Source of the DNA: an uncultured Flavobacteriales bacterium
GTDB lineage: Bacteria > Bacteroidota > Bacteroidia > Flavobacteriales_D > Crocinitomicaceae
Direction of reading: 5' to 3'
NCBI GenBank assembly: GCA_913054135.1
Contig: CAJXJK010000007.1
Location: forward strand, 62,001-126,000
DNA: 64,000 bases
In this document: piece by piece, positions 17,499 to 26,501 of the stretch
How the letters are laid out: each line of letters begins with the position of its first letter
Numbering within the stretch: the stretch's first letter is position 1
Notes under the pieces: generated by a model
What the model saw: only the letters and a program-made list of their open reading frames with translations
Databases searched by the model: none
What the model was told of the DNA's origin: nothing
Position numbers and translations under genes: made by a program

Positions 17499-18656
17499 AT
17501 GAGTTTTTGGGAAACAGAGTATTACGGTAACACGGTTATTGATTATTTAATCTGCCTTGGAATAATTCTGGGTGGTGTTATCGCAGCAAAAATTGTTTAC
17601 TGGCTTTCAAAAAATGTCGTTAAAAAGTTGACGAAAAAAACGAAAACTAATCTTGATGATATCATAGTTGATAAAGTTGAAGAGCCAGTTGTTTTCGGTT
17701 TGATTCTTGGTGTTACATGGTATGGCCTTTCTTGGCTTAACTTTCCAATCACAGATGTAGTTGGGATTCATGAAAAAACAGGTGATGTGATTCAATGGGA
17801 TCTTTTATCACCTGCTGAGGTTAAAGATTATGTAAAGAACGCTTATTCATGGGTAGAGGCATTCATAAGAAACCTCTTCAATTTCTTAATAGTCATCAAT
17901 ATTACGTGGCTTGTGGCCCGTTTGGCTGATGCCTTAATTGAAGAGTATATTGTTCCGATTACAGAGAAATCTGCATCTGATTTGGATGATCAACTGTTAC
18001 CAATTTTCAGAAAAGGATTGAGAATCATCATCTGGGTGATGGGTATCATTGTTGGATTAAACAATGCCGGTTATGACGTTGGAGCAGTACTTGCAGGATT
18101 AGGTATTGGAGGTTTGGCCTTTGCTTTGGCTGCACAAGATACCGTCAAAAACTTCTTTGGTGGAATCATGATTTTTGCCGACAAACCCTTTCAAATTGGA
18201 GAGAGAATCCAAATTGGTGGTATTGACGGAACGGTGAAAGAAATTGGAATTAGAAGTACACGTGTAGAAACATTGGCTGGTAGAATTGTAACAGTTCCCA
18301 ATTCTATGTTCTCTGATGACGCCGTAGAAAATGTTGACCTAGAACCTTCTCGTAAAATCATGCTTAATCTGGGGTTAACCTATGATATGAATGCTGATCA
18401 AATGGAAGAAGCCATGCAAACCTTGCGTGATATTGCCAAAGATCATCATGATCTTATTGAAGAGGACATTTCTGTAGGTTTTAATGCATTTGGTGATTTC
18501 TCTTTAGGAATTGTGTTTATTTATTTCATTCGCAAAGAGGCAGATAACTTAGACACACAGACGGTAATGAATCTTGATATCCTTAGAAGATTTGGAGACA
18601 AAGGTTTAGAGATGGCATTCCCAACTCAGACTGTTTTACATCAACAATTGAAATAA
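17499..18656 (+). CDS. MscS family mechanosensitive channel
   Basis: 385 residues. Membrane segments near 17-37, 60-80 and 125-145 precede the pore helix, which carries the Gly/Ala-rich MscS pattern VLAGLGIGGLAFALAAQDTV (about 200-219), followed by the FFGGIMIFADKPFQIGERI beta-domain and PNSMFSD. The C-terminal mixed domain completes a MscS-type channel that opens on hypo-osmotic shock. It ends at a bidirectional terminator shared with the convergent DUF2541-like gene. A second, more divergent MscS gene lies at 41232. Confidence 0.93.
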   Translation: MSFWETEYYGNTVIDYLICLGIILGGVIAAKIVYWLSKNVVKKLTKKTKTNLDDIIVDKVEEPVVFGLILGVTWYGLSWLNFPITDVVGIHEKTGDVIQWDLLSPAEVKDYVKNAYSWVEAFIRNLFNFLIVINITWLVARLADALIEEYIVPITEKSASDLDDQLLPIFRKGLRIIIWVMGIIVGLNNAGYDVGAVLAGLGIGGLAFALAAQDTVKNFFGGIMIFADKPFQIGERIQIGGIDGTVKEIGIRSTRVETLAGRIVTVPNSMFSDDAVENVDLEPSRKIMLNLGLTYDMNADQMEEAMQTLRDIAKDHHDLIEEDISVGFNAFGDFSLGIVFIYFIRKEADNLDTQTVMNLDILRRFGDKGLEMAFPTQTVLHQQLK

Positions 18657-18691
18657 AAAAAACCTCCGTTCAATCAAGAACGAAGGTTTTT
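18655..18691. terminator. Bidirectional Rho-independent terminator
   Basis: Stem AACCTCCGTTC (18661-18671) pairs with GAACGAAGGTT (18678-18688) with one mismatch and a 6-base loop, flanked by A-run on the left and T-run on the right. It serves the convergent mscS and DUF2541-like genes. Confidence 0.85.
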
Positions 18692-18712
18692 AAATCAATT
18701 GTTATTTAAATT

Positions 18713-19135
18713 CTAGCGTCTTCCAAATAAAGAAACAACTGCTCTACCTTTACCTTTTGGTACTGATCTATAGTTCAGTTTTACTTTTTTGATAATTCTT
18801 TTATTTCCTGTTAAGTCAATTACTCTTGTAAATGTTCCAGGAGCAAATTTCTTATCAAATTTTACGTTTTTGTTTTCTCCATTTCCAAAAACAATGTTGA
18901 TGTTTTTAAGGTGAATTGGAGCCTTCATAACTTTCAATCTAACCTTTGTGAAAAGTCCGTCTTTGATTGTTACGAGAATCTCATCATGATCTGCCGTCAT
19001 ATTCACAACTCTTGAACCTAGCTTTACCCAGTCTTTTTGAGGTTGTAATTTAGTTGGCGCTTTTACATCAGCCGCAAAGGTTAATGAACCAGCAGCTATC
19101 AATAATCCGAGGGCTAAAAATTTTAATGCTTTCAT
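18713..19135 (-). CDS. Small secreted basic protein, DUF2541-like
   Basis: 140 residues from the ATG at 19135 (MKALKFLALGLLIAAGSLTFA, signal peptide); a TTG nine bases upstream is less likely. The mature part is rich in Lys/Arg and beta-prone, with WVKLGSRVVN, ILVTIKDG, a VFGNGENKNV strand and the ending VSLFGRR. This matches my memory of the DUF2541 family, periplasmic proteins of unknown function, but the assignment is tentative. Convergent with mscS across a shared terminator; the 283 bp upstream hold only the gldF promoter region on the other strand. Confidence 0.6.
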   Translation of the reverse strand: MKALKFLALGLLIAAGSLTFAADVKAPTKLQPQKDWVKLGSRVVNMTADHDEILVTIKDGLFTKVRLKVMKAPIHLKNINIVFGNGENKNVKFDKKFAPGTFTRVIDLTGNKRIIKKVKLNYRSVPKGKGRAVVSLFGRR

Positions 19136-19347
19136 AGTTTTCAATTTAGTAGTTCTGATAGTAACGCTTTACGCAATATAAAGTTTTTTTGTTTTACCCT
19201 TTGTAACGCCTTACTTTTTTATGGTTATACAACACCATACAATAATAGTACCACTTTCAATTATCAGACAGCTATTTTTGTCAATGGTTTAATCAGATTA
19301 GATATTTCTGTTTTTAGACACATTTAATTATTGATAATTTAAGACAT

Positions 19348-19384
19348 TTTGAGAGAGGTATAAATATGAATAATTGTAATTTTG
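19348..19384 (+). promoter_or_regulatory. Promoter of gldFG
   Basis: TAATTTTG at 19377-19384 matches the -7 consensus. A TTTG at 19348-19351 is 25 bp upstream, slightly wider than usual. The gldF ATG follows 34 bases later. Confidence 0.5.
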
Positions 19385-19418
19385 AACATTGGCCGTTTTG
19401 CGCCAAGTAAATTCTGTA

Positions 19419-20150
19419 ATGAAAGCACTTTATTTAAAAGAAATAAGAAGTTTTTTAAGTTCAATTATTGGCTATGTTTCAATAGCTATATTCTTGATAT
19501 TTAATTCGTTATTCCTGTGGGTGTTTTCGTATGAGACCAATGTTCTTGATGGCGGAACGGCAGACTTGTATACCTTTTTCGGTATGAGTCCAATCATATT
19601 TTTAATCTTGATTCCGGCAATTACCATGAAATCATTTGCCGAAGAAAAGAGAACAGGAACAATTGAGTTGCTGTTCACAAGGCCTATGACTGATTTATCT
19701 ATCATCATGGCAAAGTACTTGGCAGGAGTTACTTTGGTATTCGTTTCGCTATTACCCACACTTGTTTATTACTATACGGTTCATCAATTAGGCGATCCTG
19801 TTGGGATTGTGGATGATGGAGCGACCATAACTTCTTACATTGGATTATTCTTAGTAGGGGCATGCCTTGTTGCAGTAGGTATATTCACTTCAAGTATCAC
19901 GAGTAATCAGTTTGTGGCGCTAATCATATCTGCCTTTTTAGGGTGGTTCTTGTTTTTAGGTTTAGACCTCCTGGCAGTTTTTAGCCAGTTTGGCGGATTA
20001 GATTTACTATTCAGAAATTTAGGAATCATGGAGCATTACCGATCTATTCAAAGAGGAGTAATTGATACCAGAGATATCTTATACTTTTTAAGCTTCATAA
20101 CAGTATTCATTGCATTGACCAAGTTGGTGCTTCAATCTAGAAAGTGGTAA
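19419..20150 (+). CDS. gldF: Gliding motility ABC transporter permease GldF
   Basis: 243 residues from the ATG at 19419 (MKALYLKEIRSFLSSIIGYV); the upstream TTG at 19389 is not preferred. Six membrane segments and the ABC-2 permease motif FAEEKRTGTIELLFTRPMTD are visible. GldF with GldG and the ATPase GldA is linked to gliding motility and type IX secretion in Flavobacteriia. No gldA ATPase is adjacent, as is common. It overlaps gldG by one base (TAATG). Confidence 0.93.
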   Translation: MKALYLKEIRSFLSSIIGYVSIAIFLIFNSLFLWVFSYETNVLDGGTADLYTFFGMSPIIFLILIPAITMKSFAEEKRTGTIELLFTRPMTDLSIIMAKYLAGVTLVFVSLLPTLVYYYTVHQLGDPVGIVDDGATITSYIGLFLVGACLVAVGIFTSSITSNQFVALIISAFLGWFLFLGLDLLAVFSQFGGLDLLFRNLGIMEHYRSIQRGVIDTRDILYFLSFITVFIALTKLVLQSRKW

Positions 20151-21916
20151 TGGAAGCTGGAAAAAAGAAATATAACAAGTCTACTGATGTCTTAACGACA
20201 GGATTGATAATAGCAGGTGTTCTTTTGTTAAACTATGTATTGTCATTCACTTTTGGGAGATTTGATTTAACTGAAGATCAACGACATTCACTCTCTGATA
20301 ATACAATTGATTTATTACAGGATGAAGAACGCATTAATGATCGAATCTTTTTCAAGATTTACCTTGATGGTGACCTGCCTGCCGATTTAGTGAAGATTAG
20401 AAATGCCGTTCAAACAATGTTAGACGAATTCATTGTTTATGCGGGAGATAATATCCAATACGAATTCATTGATCCAAATGGGTCAGATGATGAAGACTAT
20501 AATCTAGAAACTCAAAGCATACTAGCGCAGCAAGGTTTAGTATGGAGTGAACTTGACTTAGTGAATGGAACTGAGCGTAAGCAAGAGATAATTTGGCCCG
20601 GGGCCGTTGTAGAGTCAAATGGTACTACAATGGGAACCGTTCAGTTTTTTAGAGGTGGAAAAATTGACAATGAAAATTATTTGAGAGAAATATCCGAAAC
20701 GACAATTAGTCGATTAGAGTATTTATTGGTTTCAGCCATCAGAAAGATATCTGATAAGAATAAGAAAACGGTTTCATTCCTTCATGGTCACGGAGAACTA
20801 AGACCTCATGAAACTATGGATGTTAGAAAAGATTTAAGAGAGCATTTTTTCATTGATGAGGTAAGTATTGAAGGACAATTAGGAGCACTTGAAAACTCAG
20901 ATGTTGTAATCATTGCACAACCACAAACGAGATTTAGTGAGAAAGACAAATTCGTAATTGATCAATACATCATGAATGGTGGTAGAGTTATGTGGTTTGT
21001 AGACCCTGTTAAAGTTCAAAGAGACACACTCTTATATACAGGAGGAACAATGGGATTAGCAAACAATCTAAACATTGAAAAAGACATGCTTTATAAGTAT
21101 GGTGTTCGTTTAAATCCTGATGTGATTGTAGATGAAGTATGTGGTCCTTATTATATCAGACAAACTGATGAAGATGTAGACTGGTATTTCTATCCGCTTT
21201 TAGAGACGAATGACCACCCAATCACAAATAACATTGAGCAAATTTATTCGCAGTACACAAGTACCATGGAGATTGTGAATGAATCTGATAAAGACGTTAC
21301 GAAGACAGTTATTCTGCATTCGTCTCCACATTCGTTAATTTATAAATCACCGGCAAGAATCAATTATGGGATAACGTTACCTGAGCAAACTCCGAATTTT
21401 TATAATGGAACTCAAGGTGAGTTTGCTGCTGGAATTATGCTAGAAGGTAAGTTCTCATCAGCATTTGCTAATAGAGGAATTTCAGAGACCTTCTTGAATT
21501 CACCTGACTTTGAAACGAAATTCAAAAGTGATTCAACTAAAATGTTGGTCATTTCTGATGGAGACATGATCAGAAATGAGATTTTAGACTCCATTGAAAT
21601 CGGAGGTAAATGGAATTATCAATTCTGGCCAATTAGCAGAGACATTTACGGAGTTAAGAAACCTGATGGAACTCCAAAATACGCTTATGGTAACAAGGAT
21701 TTCATCTTAAATGCTGTGGATTATATGGTAGACGATTATTCTTTGATGGATATCAGAACAAAGACCTTAACCCTCAGAAATCTTGATGCTGCCAAAGTGG
21801 TAAAAGATAGAGAGTACTGGAAGTTTTTGAATATCGCACTGCCATTAATGTTGATTGGATTATTAGCCTTAGTCCAAATCCTATTGAGAAAAAGAAAATA
21901 CGCAACAACTGTTTAG
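20150..21916 (+). CDS. gldG: Gliding motility-associated ABC transporter protein GldG
   Basis: 588 residues. An N-terminal membrane helix (TTGLIIAGVLLLNYVLSFTF, about 16-35) is followed by the ABC-type uncharacterised (GldG/IFT52-like) domain with FDLTEDQRHSLS and VSFLHGHGELRP, then MWFVDPV, and a C-terminal helix (FLNIALPLMLIGLLALVQIL) before a basic tail. This is the full GldG layout. The ATG overlaps the gldF stop. The partner DUF4340 gene follows after 28 bp, a common arrangement in Bacteroidota. Confidence 0.93.
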   Translation: MEAGKKKYNKSTDVLTTGLIIAGVLLLNYVLSFTFGRFDLTEDQRHSLSDNTIDLLQDEERINDRIFFKIYLDGDLPADLVKIRNAVQTMLDEFIVYAGDNIQYEFIDPNGSDDEDYNLETQSILAQQGLVWSELDLVNGTERKQEIIWPGAVVESNGTTMGTVQFFRGGKIDNENYLREISETTISRLEYLLVSAIRKISDKNKKTVSFLHGHGELRPHETMDVRKDLREHFFIDEVSIEGQLGALENSDVVIIAQPQTRFSEKDKFVIDQYIMNGGRVMWFVDPVKVQRDTLLYTGGTMGLANNLNIEKDMLYKYGVRLNPDVIVDEVCGPYYIRQTDEDVDWYFYPLLETNDHPITNNIEQIYSQYTSTMEIVNESDKDVTKTVILHSSPHSLIYKSPARINYGITLPEQTPNFYNGTQGEFAAGIMLEGKFSSAFANRGISETFLNSPDFETKFKSDSTKMLVISDGDMIRNEILDSIEIGGKWNYQFWPISRDIYGVKKPDGTPKYAYGNKDFILNAVDYMVDDYSLMDIRTKTLTLRNLDAAKVVKDREYWKFLNIALPLMLIGLLALVQILLRKRKYATTV

Positions 21917-21944
21917 CCCCTTAAACTTTGTAATTCAATTCTAA

Positions 21945-22985
21945 ATGAGAAAAACGAAACTTATAATTGTTGTAGTTGCCGTAGCGGCATTGGCAGTGAT
22001 GGCTTATGTTCTAAGTCAAAAAGAAGAGGGGAATTCTAAATTGTCAGATGAGGCACTTTCAGATTTTGCAATTGACGATACATCAAGTATCAATCAGTTG
22101 ATCATGACCGATACTGAAGGAAATGCAGGCGTGAACATATCCAAAGATGAGTCTGGTACCTGGATTTCTGAAAATGGGGAATGTATTCAACAACATTTGG
22201 TGCATACCATTTTAGCTACTATTAAAAGAATAAAAGTGAAGTCTCCAGTTTCAAAAGGGAGTATAGAAACTGTCAATAAAAACTTGACGACCCATCACCG
22301 AAAAGTTGAAATTTTTCAAAACGGAGAGCTTTCTAAAACGTGGTATGTGGGTCAGCCCACTCAAGATCAATACGGAACTTACATGTTGTTGAAGGATCCC
22401 GTAAAAGGAAAGTCACCCGAGCCATTTGTTATGTATATGCCAAATATGTTTGGTAACCTTGAAACAAGGTTTATCACAAATCCATTAGAGTTTGAGTGTA
22501 CAGGTGTCTTTAATTATAAGGCTGATGATATTAAGTCAATAGACGTTAAGCTTCCTGACAGTGCGCAGTATAATTTTAAAATTGATGTGATTGAAAGTAA
22601 TCTATTCTCAATGTCTAGTAATAATAGAGAGATTCCAGTTTTTGATACATCTAATGTGAGAGCTTATTTACTCAACTTCAGAAAAATCCACTTTGAACAA
22701 CACAATTATTTAACTGATTCAAAAGCGGCTGATTCTATTAAGGCGTTAACTCCGTGGTATGAGATTGAGGTTGTTGATAAGGCAGGTGAAAAGAACAAAG
22801 TAAAGTGCTTCAGAAAGCACATGACTTACGAACGTTATGATTACGATAATAAACTCATTGAGTGGGATAGAGATCGTCTTTGGGTGCAGCTCAACGACGG
22901 ACGCTTAGTGGTAGGTCAATTCTATGTCTTTGACAAAATCCTACAAGATCTTAGGCTCTTTGAAAGACAAATTGGAGACCTTTAG
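21945..22985 (+). CDS. DUF4340 domain-containing protein
   Basis: 346 residues with an N-terminal membrane anchor (LIIVVVAVAALAVMAYVLS) and a periplasmic beta-rich DUF4340 region: SWISENGE-like start (GTWISENGECIQ), a KTWYVGQPT strand and VMYMPNMFGNLETRFI. Members are repeatedly found behind gldG-like genes and are thought to work with that ABC complex, but no direct function is known. It closes the gldFG operon; the cysteine desulfurase gene downstream has its own promoter. Confidence 0.85.
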   Translation: MRKTKLIIVVVAVAALAVMAYVLSQKEEGNSKLSDEALSDFAIDDTSSINQLIMTDTEGNAGVNISKDESGTWISENGECIQQHLVHTILATIKRIKVKSPVSKGSIETVNKNLTTHHRKVEIFQNGELSKTWYVGQPTQDQYGTYMLLKDPVKGKSPEPFVMYMPNMFGNLETRFITNPLEFECTGVFNYKADDIKSIDVKLPDSAQYNFKIDVIESNLFSMSSNNREIPVFDTSNVRAYLLNFRKIHFEQHNYLTDSKAADSIKALTPWYEIEVVDKAGEKNKVKCFRKHMTYERYDYDNKLIEWDRDRLWVQLNDGRLVVGQFYVFDKILQDLRLFERQIGDL

Positions 22986-23055
22986 ATTGGAATCCTAAAC
23001 TTCATATCTTTTTCTTAAAGGCTCAAAAACCATAGGCAAATTGCCTTCTTTTCTC

Positions 23056-23063
23056 TATTTTTG
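23056..23063 (+). promoter_or_regulatory. Promoter -7 element of the cysteine desulfurase gene
   Basis: TATTTTTG matches TAnnTTTG, 23 bases before the ATG at 23087. A -33 element is not convincing. Confidence 0.5.
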
Positions 23064-23086
23064 CTTCGCATTTAAACCTTAGCTGC

Positions 23087-24217
23087 ATGAAAGTATATCT
23101 TGATAACGCCGCAACAACTCCAATGGCCCCAGAGGTTATTGATAGAATGGCTGAAGTAATGAGAGACAATTACGGAAACCCTTCGTCAACTCATTCTTTT
23201 GGACGTGATTCAAAAGCAATTATAGAAATTGCTAGGAGAGAGGTTGCCAAGATGATTAATGCAGAAGCTAAAGAAATCATTTTTACTTCAGGAGGAACCG
23301 AAGCTGATAATATGGCAATTGCTTGTGCTGTTAAAGATGGCGGAGTTACGAGGATTATTTCTTCGACAATTGAGCATCATGCGGTAGGTCATTCTATTGA
23401 AAGTATGAAGGATGTAAAAGCTGATTGGGTGAATGTTTCTGATACTGGTCAGGTAGATATGAATCATCTTGAAGAATTACTCAAGACAGGTGAAAAGACT
23501 TTGGTTTCTTTAATGCATGCTAACAATGAAATTGGAACCTTGTTGGATGTAAAGGCGGTTTCTGCACTTTGCAAAAAGTATGGTGCTTATTTTCATTCGG
23601 ATACTGTTCAAACAATGGGGCACTATCAAATTGATGTTAAAGATTTAGGAGCAGATTTTATAACCTGCGCAGCACATAAATTTCACGGACCAAAAGGAAT
23701 CGGATTTTTATTCGCTAAGAAGAATTTAAACGTTACTCCAATCATTCAAGGTGGAGCGCAAGAAAGAGGCTTAAGAGGTGGAACAGAAAACCTTATCGGA
23801 ATTGCAGGCTTGGCGAAAGCATTAGAGCTGGCTACTGAAGATGTTGAAGGGCACATTGATCACGTTCAAGGTCTGAAAACTTATATGATGGATCAGCTTA
23901 CTGAAAAGGTTCCTGGTGTTAGCTTTCATGGAGAGACTGAACCTTCAAAAAGTTTGTATACCGTGTTGAATGTGTGCTTTCCTCCATTTGAGAATAAATC
24001 AATGTTATTGTTTTTGATGGATTTAAAAGGTGTTGCTTGTTCGGGTGGATCTGCTTGTACATCAGGATCAAATACTGGTTCTCATGTTTTAAGGGGCATC
24101 AATGCCGATACAGAAAGACCCAATACAAGATTCTCTTTTAGTAGATACACAACCAAAGACGAAATTGACTATGCTATAAGTATTATCGAGGAAGTTGTTG
24201 TTGGTGCATTAGTATAA
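23087..24217 (+). CDS. Cysteine desulfurase (IscS/NifS family)
   Basis: 376 residues. The enzyme removes sulfur from cysteine with PLP to supply Fe-S clusters and tRNA thiolation. The start MKVYLDNAATTPM is diagnostic, PLP-binding Lys198 lies in AAHKFHGPKGIG, and the catalytic Cys324 in GSACTSGS (with a further Cys at 318). The C-terminal Fe-S scaffold-contact tail is short. No iscU or suf gene is adjacent. A fragment just downstream (24289-24342) encodes nearly the same last 17 residues with different codons, evidence of a past duplication or gene replacement here. Confidence 0.93.
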   Translation: MKVYLDNAATTPMAPEVIDRMAEVMRDNYGNPSSTHSFGRDSKAIIEIARREVAKMINAEAKEIIFTSGGTEADNMAIACAVKDGGVTRIISSTIEHHAVGHSIESMKDVKADWVNVSDTGQVDMNHLEELLKTGEKTLVSLMHANNEIGTLLDVKAVSALCKKYGAYFHSDTVQTMGHYQIDVKDLGADFITCAAHKFHGPKGIGFLFAKKNLNVTPIIQGGAQERGLRGGTENLIGIAGLAKALELATEDVEGHIDHVQGLKTYMMDQLTEKVPGVSFHGETEPSKSLYTVLNVCFPPFENKSMLLFLMDLKGVACSGGSACTSGSNTGSHVLRGINADTERPNTRFSFSRYTTKDEIDYAISIIEEVVVGALV

Positions 24218-24288
24218 TTCTCAATTAACCATTTTAGAAAAGGAGATTCACGGGCGCAATTGAAAATCAATTAGAGCTGGCCCGCTAA

Positions 24289-24342
24289 ATTGATTACGCT
24301 ATTTCAATAATTGAATTGGTTGTAGTTGGAGCTTTGGTTTAG
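24289..24342 (+). pseudogene. Relic of a second cysteine desulfurase 3' end
   Basis: Reads I-D-Y-A-I-S-I-I-E-L-V-V-V-G-A-L-V-stop. The intact gene ends with the same 17 residues except E for L at position 10. At DNA level only about two thirds of positions match, nearly all differences being at third codon positions. The codon just before is TAA, and no longer homologous frame continues upstream, so only the tail survives. It lies 71 bp past the intact stop. Confidence 0.75.
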
Positions 24343-24400
24343 GCAACTAATTTCTTTTTTTCTATCCAAATTTTAATCCATTTAGCTAAATTAGAGCTAG

Positions 24401-26398
24401 ATGAAAATTTCACTCTGGCTCTTATTCACTTTCCTTTCACTTAGTGCATTCTCTCAATCTGGTATTGCTGATTCTACCTTGTCAAAAATTGAAGGTGAAA
24501 AAAGCGCATCAAAGAGAATGAGAACTTTGGTTCAAGATGGTCTTCAAATTATGACCATTAGTGCTAGTAGAGGACTTAAGTATTCTGAATTGGCAAAAGC
24601 CGACACCCTTTATGTTACCGATCCATATTTGTTAGATAGTCTTTACAAGTTTACTGCTCACTGTTATGGGAATATCAATAATAGAACAAAGACACTTGAA
24701 AATCATCTGAAACGAATTGAAGTTCTGTCAGCATTAGATACTCTTTCTAAACCTCTTGCTTCGGCTTACTTTGAAACTGCACACGTATTTAATAGTCAGG
24801 GGAATGATGAATTAGCGCTACCTTATTTCCTTAAGTCCAGAGAAGTCTCAGAACAAACAGGATACAAAACGCAAGAAGGACAAGTTCTATTAGATCTGGG
24901 AGAGATTTCATTTAAAGAAAACAATCCTGGAAAGGCCATTACCTTTTATGAAGAATCAGTTGAGATTTTTGAAGAAGATGGACGTTTTCTTTTTCTTGTA
25001 GGATTGGGGAAATCCAAGATAGCTCAAGTTTATGCATCTCAGAACAAAAAAAGTCTTGCTACTAAATACTGCGAAGAAGCATTAGCACTTGTTGATACAA
25101 GTGAAGTTAGATTCATTGACTATACTGGAGAAATTTTTGTGAATGTTGGTAAAATCTATCTGGGACAGAAAGAGTATCGTGACGCAATTTCTCAATTTTC
25201 AATTGCTAGAAAGCTTTATGAAGATCATGACAAATATTTCTATTTACCTGAGACTTATAAGCTGTTGGCAGACGCTTATAAAGATATCAATGTAGATTCG
25301 GCATTTATATTTTTAGACTGGTATGTTGTAACTAACGACAGTGTGATTAACCAGTCAAACAATGAACGTGTCTCTCAGTTGAGGTTTGAGTTTGAAGAAG
25401 AGCAAAAAGAAAAAGAGATTGCCCTTTTAGAAAAAGAGAAATCACTGATTCAGGAAAATAAAGAGTTGGTTGAGGCTGAAAGTAGTAGAAAAACTTCTCT
25501 CATTAGATTAGCTGTGATAGCCATTATTTTGACGGTTATCCTTTTAGGAATCGCTATTTATTTGTTCAGGCTATCTAAAAAATCAAATCGCTTACTTTCT
25601 GAGCAAAAAAAGGTAATTGAAGACAGTAATAAAGAAGTTCACGACTCAATAGTTTATGCTGAAAGAATCCAAAGGGCGGTAATTCCTCAAAATGAAAGGT
25701 TGACCTCAATCTTTGAGAATTCGTTTGTTTACTATTTACCAAAGGATGTTCTGTCGGGTGATTTTTATTGGGTTTACAATGTTGAAACAAATGATCAAGT
25801 TCACCTAAAATTATTTGCTGTAGGCGATTGCACAGGTCATGGGGTGCCAGGAGCACTTCTGAGTATTCTTGGAGTCAATTATTTAAACTTAGGTGCTGTT
25901 AGCAATGATATTAACAGTCCTGCTCAAGCGCTTGATTTTTTGAATGAGGGTATAATCCAAACCTTCGGCTTTAGTGATGAGATGATTAGAGATGGGATGG
26001 ATATCGTCTTGGGCGCTATCAATCCAGTAGATCTTAAAATGTATTATGCCTGTGCAAAAAATCCAATTTTTATAATTCGTAAAGGAGAATTAATTACACT
26101 CAAGGGAGATAAAAAGGCTATTGGAAATGATTCGTTTTCAAGCGATTTTCGATTTTCTGAATTAGATTTTCAGTTAGAAAAGGAAGATATGATCTATGCC
26201 TTTTCAGATGGTTATCAAGATCAATTTGGAGGACCGAAAGGGAGGAAGTTTAAAGTGAAGCAATTCAAAGAGCTATTAGTTGAGATTTCAACTTTAGAAT
26301 TACCCGAGCAACAGCTAAGAATTCAAGCAGCTTTTGAAGATTGGAAAAAAGGGTACGAGCAAATTGATGATGTTACCTTGATGGCAATAAGAGTTTAG
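24401..26398 (+). CDS. TPR-containing SpoIIE-type PP2C phosphatase, membrane bound
   Basis: 665 residues: signal peptide (MKISLWLLFTFLSLSAFSQ), tetratricopeptide repeats from about 90 to 310 (periplasmic), a charged coiled coil (EEEQKEKEIALLEKEK), one membrane helix at about 366-388, a short cytoplasmic coiled coil and a SpoIIE-like phosphatase domain from about 425. The phosphatase shows SGDFYWVY, VGDCTGHGVPGAL (metal Asp and Gly) and YAFSDGYQDQFGG. Such proteins couple an external signal to dephosphorylation of an anti-anti-sigma or similar protein, but no STAS or RsbW partner gene is nearby. It ends before a strong terminator. Confidence 0.9.
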   Translation: MKISLWLLFTFLSLSAFSQSGIADSTLSKIEGEKSASKRMRTLVQDGLQIMTISASRGLKYSELAKADTLYVTDPYLLDSLYKFTAHCYGNINNRTKTLENHLKRIEVLSALDTLSKPLASAYFETAHVFNSQGNDELALPYFLKSREVSEQTGYKTQEGQVLLDLGEISFKENNPGKAITFYEESVEIFEEDGRFLFLVGLGKSKIAQVYASQNKKSLATKYCEEALALVDTSEVRFIDYTGEIFVNVGKIYLGQKEYRDAISQFSIARKLYEDHDKYFYLPETYKLLADAYKDINVDSAFIFLDWYVVTNDSVINQSNNERVSQLRFEFEEEQKEKEIALLEKEKSLIQENKELVEAESSRKTSLIRLAVIAIILTVILLGIAIYLFRLSKKSNRLLSEQKKVIEDSNKEVHDSIVYAERIQRAVIPQNERLTSIFENSFVYYLPKDVLSGDFYWVYNVETNDQVHLKLFAVGDCTGHGVPGALLSILGVNYLNLGAVSNDINSPAQALDFLNEGIIQTFGFSDEMIRDGMDIVLGAINPVDLKMYYACAKNPIFIIRKGELITLKGDKKAIGNDSFSSDFRFSELDFQLEKEDMIYAFSDGYQDQFGGPKGRKFKVKQFKELLVEISTLELPEQQLRIQAAFEDWKKGYEQIDDVTLMAIRV

Positions 26399-26449
26399 TT
26401 TTCAATCAATTTGCGAGTAGGCATGGCTAGACAAAAAACAACACACAAA

Positions 26450-26481
26450 AAAAGGCATCTCATATTACAAAGATGCCTTTT
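26450..26481. terminator. Bidirectional Rho-independent terminator
   Basis: Perfect 11-bp stem AAAAGGCATCT / AGATGCCTTTT with a 10-base loop, preceded by a long A-run and followed by T-rich sequence. It separates the convergent SpoIIE-type phosphatase and PNGase F-like genes. Confidence 0.9.
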
Positions 26482-26501
26482 AAGTATGTTTTCCACAATG
26501 G

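Noticed and set aside
19366-19410. 14-codon frame upstream of gldF as a leader peptide
   Set aside because: It overlaps the gldF -7 element at 19377-19384, so it would not be in the transcript.
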